Below are positions 62,488 to 64,000 of a DNA stretch of 64,000 nucleotides, piece after piece. The stretch's first letter is position 1. Each line of letters starts with the position of its first letter. This stretch comes from Bacillus mobilis (lineage in GTDB: Bacteria > Bacillota > Bacilli > Bacillales > Bacillaceae_G): NCBI RefSeq assembly GCF_001884045.1, contig NZ_MACF01000018.1, positions 1-64,000 on the forward strand, written 5' to 3'. The notes under the pieces were generated by a model. The model was not told the DNA's origin. It made no database searches and saw nothing but the letters and a program-made list of their open reading frames with translations. The translations under genes were made by a program, and so were the position numbers.

Positions 62488-63879
62488 ATGGAAATAACGG
62501 TAGAGCGTTTAGTAAATGAATTAAAGGGTGTACTTCCCGAAGATCGAGTAGTTGTAAATACGACAGTAAGAGAGTTACATAGTAAAGATGAATCTTATCA
62601 TGCTAGTAGTTTACCTGATGTAGTAGTTTTTCCGAAAACGACTGAAGAGGTTAGTAGATTAATGAAAGTAGCGAGTGAACATAAAAAACCTGTCGTTCCT
62701 TTCGGGGTAGGTTCTAGTTTAGAAGGGCATGTTATTCCATATGAAAAAGGAATTACAATGGACTTTTCGCTCATGAATAAAATACTCGAAATAAGAGAGA
62801 AAGATTTTCTTGTAAGAGTACAACCGGGAGTGACTCGCTCTCAGCTTAATAAAGAATTGAAAAAGTATGGATTGTTTTTTAGTGTAGACCCAGGAGCAGA
62901 TGCAACGTTAGGTGGAATGGCTGCTACAAATGCGAGCGGAACGACAGCAGTTAAATACGGGGTAATGCGTGATCAAGTTCGTGATTTAGAAGTCGTTCTT
63001 GCTGATGGGGAAGTAATACATACTGGAAATTTAGCAGCGAAGTCATCATCAGGTTACCATTTAAATGGTGTTTTCGTAGGATCAGAAGGGACGCTCGGAT
63101 GCTTTACAGAGCTAACTTTAAAAGTATACGGCATACCAGAACATGTTATGGCTGCGAGAGCATCGTTTCCAACTATAAATGATGCAGTAGAAGCTGTGAT
63201 TAATATACTACAAGCGGGTATTCCAATTGCGAGAATTGAACTTGTAGATGAATTATCTATGAAACAAGTAAATCATTATAATGAAACAAGTTACAGGGAA
63301 GAACCTACGCTATTTTTAGAGTTTCACGGTAATGAAGCAGGTCTAAAGCAAGATATTGAATTCACGAAGGAAATTGTTTTTGATCATAAATGTAAAGAAG
63401 TTGCTTTTGAAACAGAAACTGCGGCGAGAAATAAATTATGGGATGCACGGCATAATCTAGCATATTCTTACGTTCATAGCTATCCTGGTAAAAAGCTTAT
63501 GAGTACAGACGTATGTGTACCAATTTCAGAATTAGCTGGTGCAATCCAACATGCGAAAGAGACGTTGGATAAAGTAGGTCTTGTTGGTGGTATTCTTGGT
63601 CATGTAGGGGACGGTAATTTCCACGTACTCTTAATGATTGATCCGAACGATAAAGAAGAAGTGGAAAAGGGTGACGAAATAAATGAAAGTATCGTTTTAT
63701 ATGCGCTTAAACGAGGGGGAACGTGTACGGGAGAACATGGCGTTGGAATCGGGAAACGGAAGTATCAAGAAGAAGAACATGGGGCGGCATTACTCGTAAT
63801 GGAAAAAATAAAGAAAGCTCTTGATCCGCAAAATATTTTGAATCCGAATAAAGTTTTTCAATTGAAGGATAGGGGATGA
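62488..63879 (+). CDS. glcD: FAD-linked oxidoreductase, glycolate oxidase GlcD/D-lactate dehydrogenase type
   Basis: The product is 463 residues. The N-terminal PCMH-type FAD-binding domain has PFGVGSSLEGHVIPYEKGI and GADATLGGMAATNASGTTA. The C-terminal FAD oxidase domain has the metal/His region GHVGDGNFHVLLMID and CTGEHGVGIGKRKY. It oxidises a 2-hydroxy acid such as D-lactate or glycolate. Start ATG 62488; ribosome site AGGAAGTAGG. No GlcE/F partners are visible in this window. Confidence 0.92.
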   Translation: MEITVERLVNELKGVLPEDRVVVNTTVRELHSKDESYHASSLPDVVVFPKTTEEVSRLMKVASEHKKPVVPFGVGSSLEGHVIPYEKGITMDFSLMNKILEIREKDFLVRVQPGVTRSQLNKELKKYGLFFSVDPGADATLGGMAATNASGTTAVKYGVMRDQVRDLEVVLADGEVIHTGNLAAKSSSGYHLNGVFVGSEGTLGCFTELTLKVYGIPEHVMAARASFPTINDAVEAVINILQAGIPIARIELVDELSMKQVNHYNETSYREEPTLFLEFHGNEAGLKQDIEFTKEIVFDHKCKEVAFETETAARNKLWDARHNLAYSYVHSYPGKKLMSTDVCVPISELAGAIQHAKETLDKVGLVGGILGHVGDGNFHVLLMIDPNDKEEVEKGDEINESIVLYALKRGGTCTGEHGVGIGKRKYQEEEHGAALLVMEKIKKALDPQNILNPNKVFQLKDRG

Positions 63880-63883
63880 TGGG

Positions 63884-64000
63884 GTGAAAGTACTAGAAGC
63901 GATAAGTAATATAGCTGGAAAGTATTTTGCATTTTGGGTTATTTGTATTGCAGCTATTGCATATTTCATTCCTGGACCATTTCTAGGGTTAACTAGTTAC
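63884..64000 (+). CDS. bile acid:sodium symporter family transporter (5' end only)
   Basis: GTG 63884 follows AGGGGATGATGG, 4 bases after the glcD stop, and the frame is open to the window end (39 codons). The product starts MKVLEAISNIAGKYFAFWVI with a hydrophobic helix and IPGPFLGLTSY, matching the start of BASS/SBF-type Na+:organic-anion symporters. If so, it may import the 2-hydroxy acid or a related acid used by GlcD. Partial, so moderate confidence. Confidence 0.7.
   Translation, partial: MKVLEAISNIAGKYFAFWVICIAAIAYFIPGPFLGLTSY

Overview
The window is chromosomal DNA from a low-GC, spore-forming Firmicute. It almost certainly comes from the Bacillus cereus group (cereus/thuringiensis/anthracis). 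The evidence is five copies of a ~157-bp element that I recognise as the group-specific repeat bcr1, a spore germinant-receptor operon, a secreted microbial collagenase, a YfhD-type small protein, and AT-rich DNA with strong AGGAGG-type ribosome sites. I see no rRNA, tRNA, CRISPR array, prophage or intact insertion sequence. All calls come from reading the sequence; no database search was run.

Layout. Positions 1-800 hold two uncharacterised small genes. Positions 975-6702 hold a compact module: a membrane-anchored von Willebrand A protein, an 1120-residue tubulin/FtsZ-like protein and a 44-codon ORF, closed by a strong terminator. Positions 6782-10551 (minus strand) are a gerA-B-C germinant-receptor operon with a bcr1 copy just upstream of its ribosome site. 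Positions 11001-21890 form a formate dehydrogenase and molybdenum-cofactor island: FdhF-type dehydrogenase, DUF1641 partner, MpsC/DUF2294 protein, FdhD, MoaA, formate channel, MoeB, MoeA, MoaE, MoaD and an Mrp-type P-loop protein. Together they import or export formate, build the Mo-pterin cofactor, sulfurate it and oxidise formate. A promoter with a near-perfect palindrome and a terminator-like hairpin precede fdhF.

Positions 21906-36789 are mostly single-gene metabolic and membrane functions: RarD, a YuiD-type phosphatase relative, squalene/terpenoid cyclase, YfhD, SDR, aldehyde dehydrogenase, YhdT-PanF, nucleoside hydrolase, class A beta-lactamase-like hydrolase, an argininosuccinate-lyase paralogue, GNAT and a benzil-reductase-type SDR. 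Positions 36906-44378 are one gene for a 2490-residue protein with sixteen DUF11 repeats and a Cys-rich tail. Positions 44430-50550 carry small stress and metabolic genes, including a Fur-box-controlled flavodoxin and a cold-shock gene behind a structured leader with its own tiny ORF. Positions 50792-52719 hold two bcr1 copies, a DUF3900-like gene and one of two coiled-coil paralogues. Positions 53011-64000 hold VanW, a CatE-like dioxygenase, three GNATs, MgtC, collagenase, DUF2871, a GlcD-type flavoprotein and the start of a bile-acid-symporter-family gene.

The items most worth following up are the vWA/tubulin-like module, the giant DUF11 protein, the five bcr1 copies (one cleanly deleted between direct repeats, one supplying a stop codon, one separating a gene from its terminator, one next to gerA), and three leader regions that look like attenuators (fdhF, cspA-type gene, DUF2871 gene).
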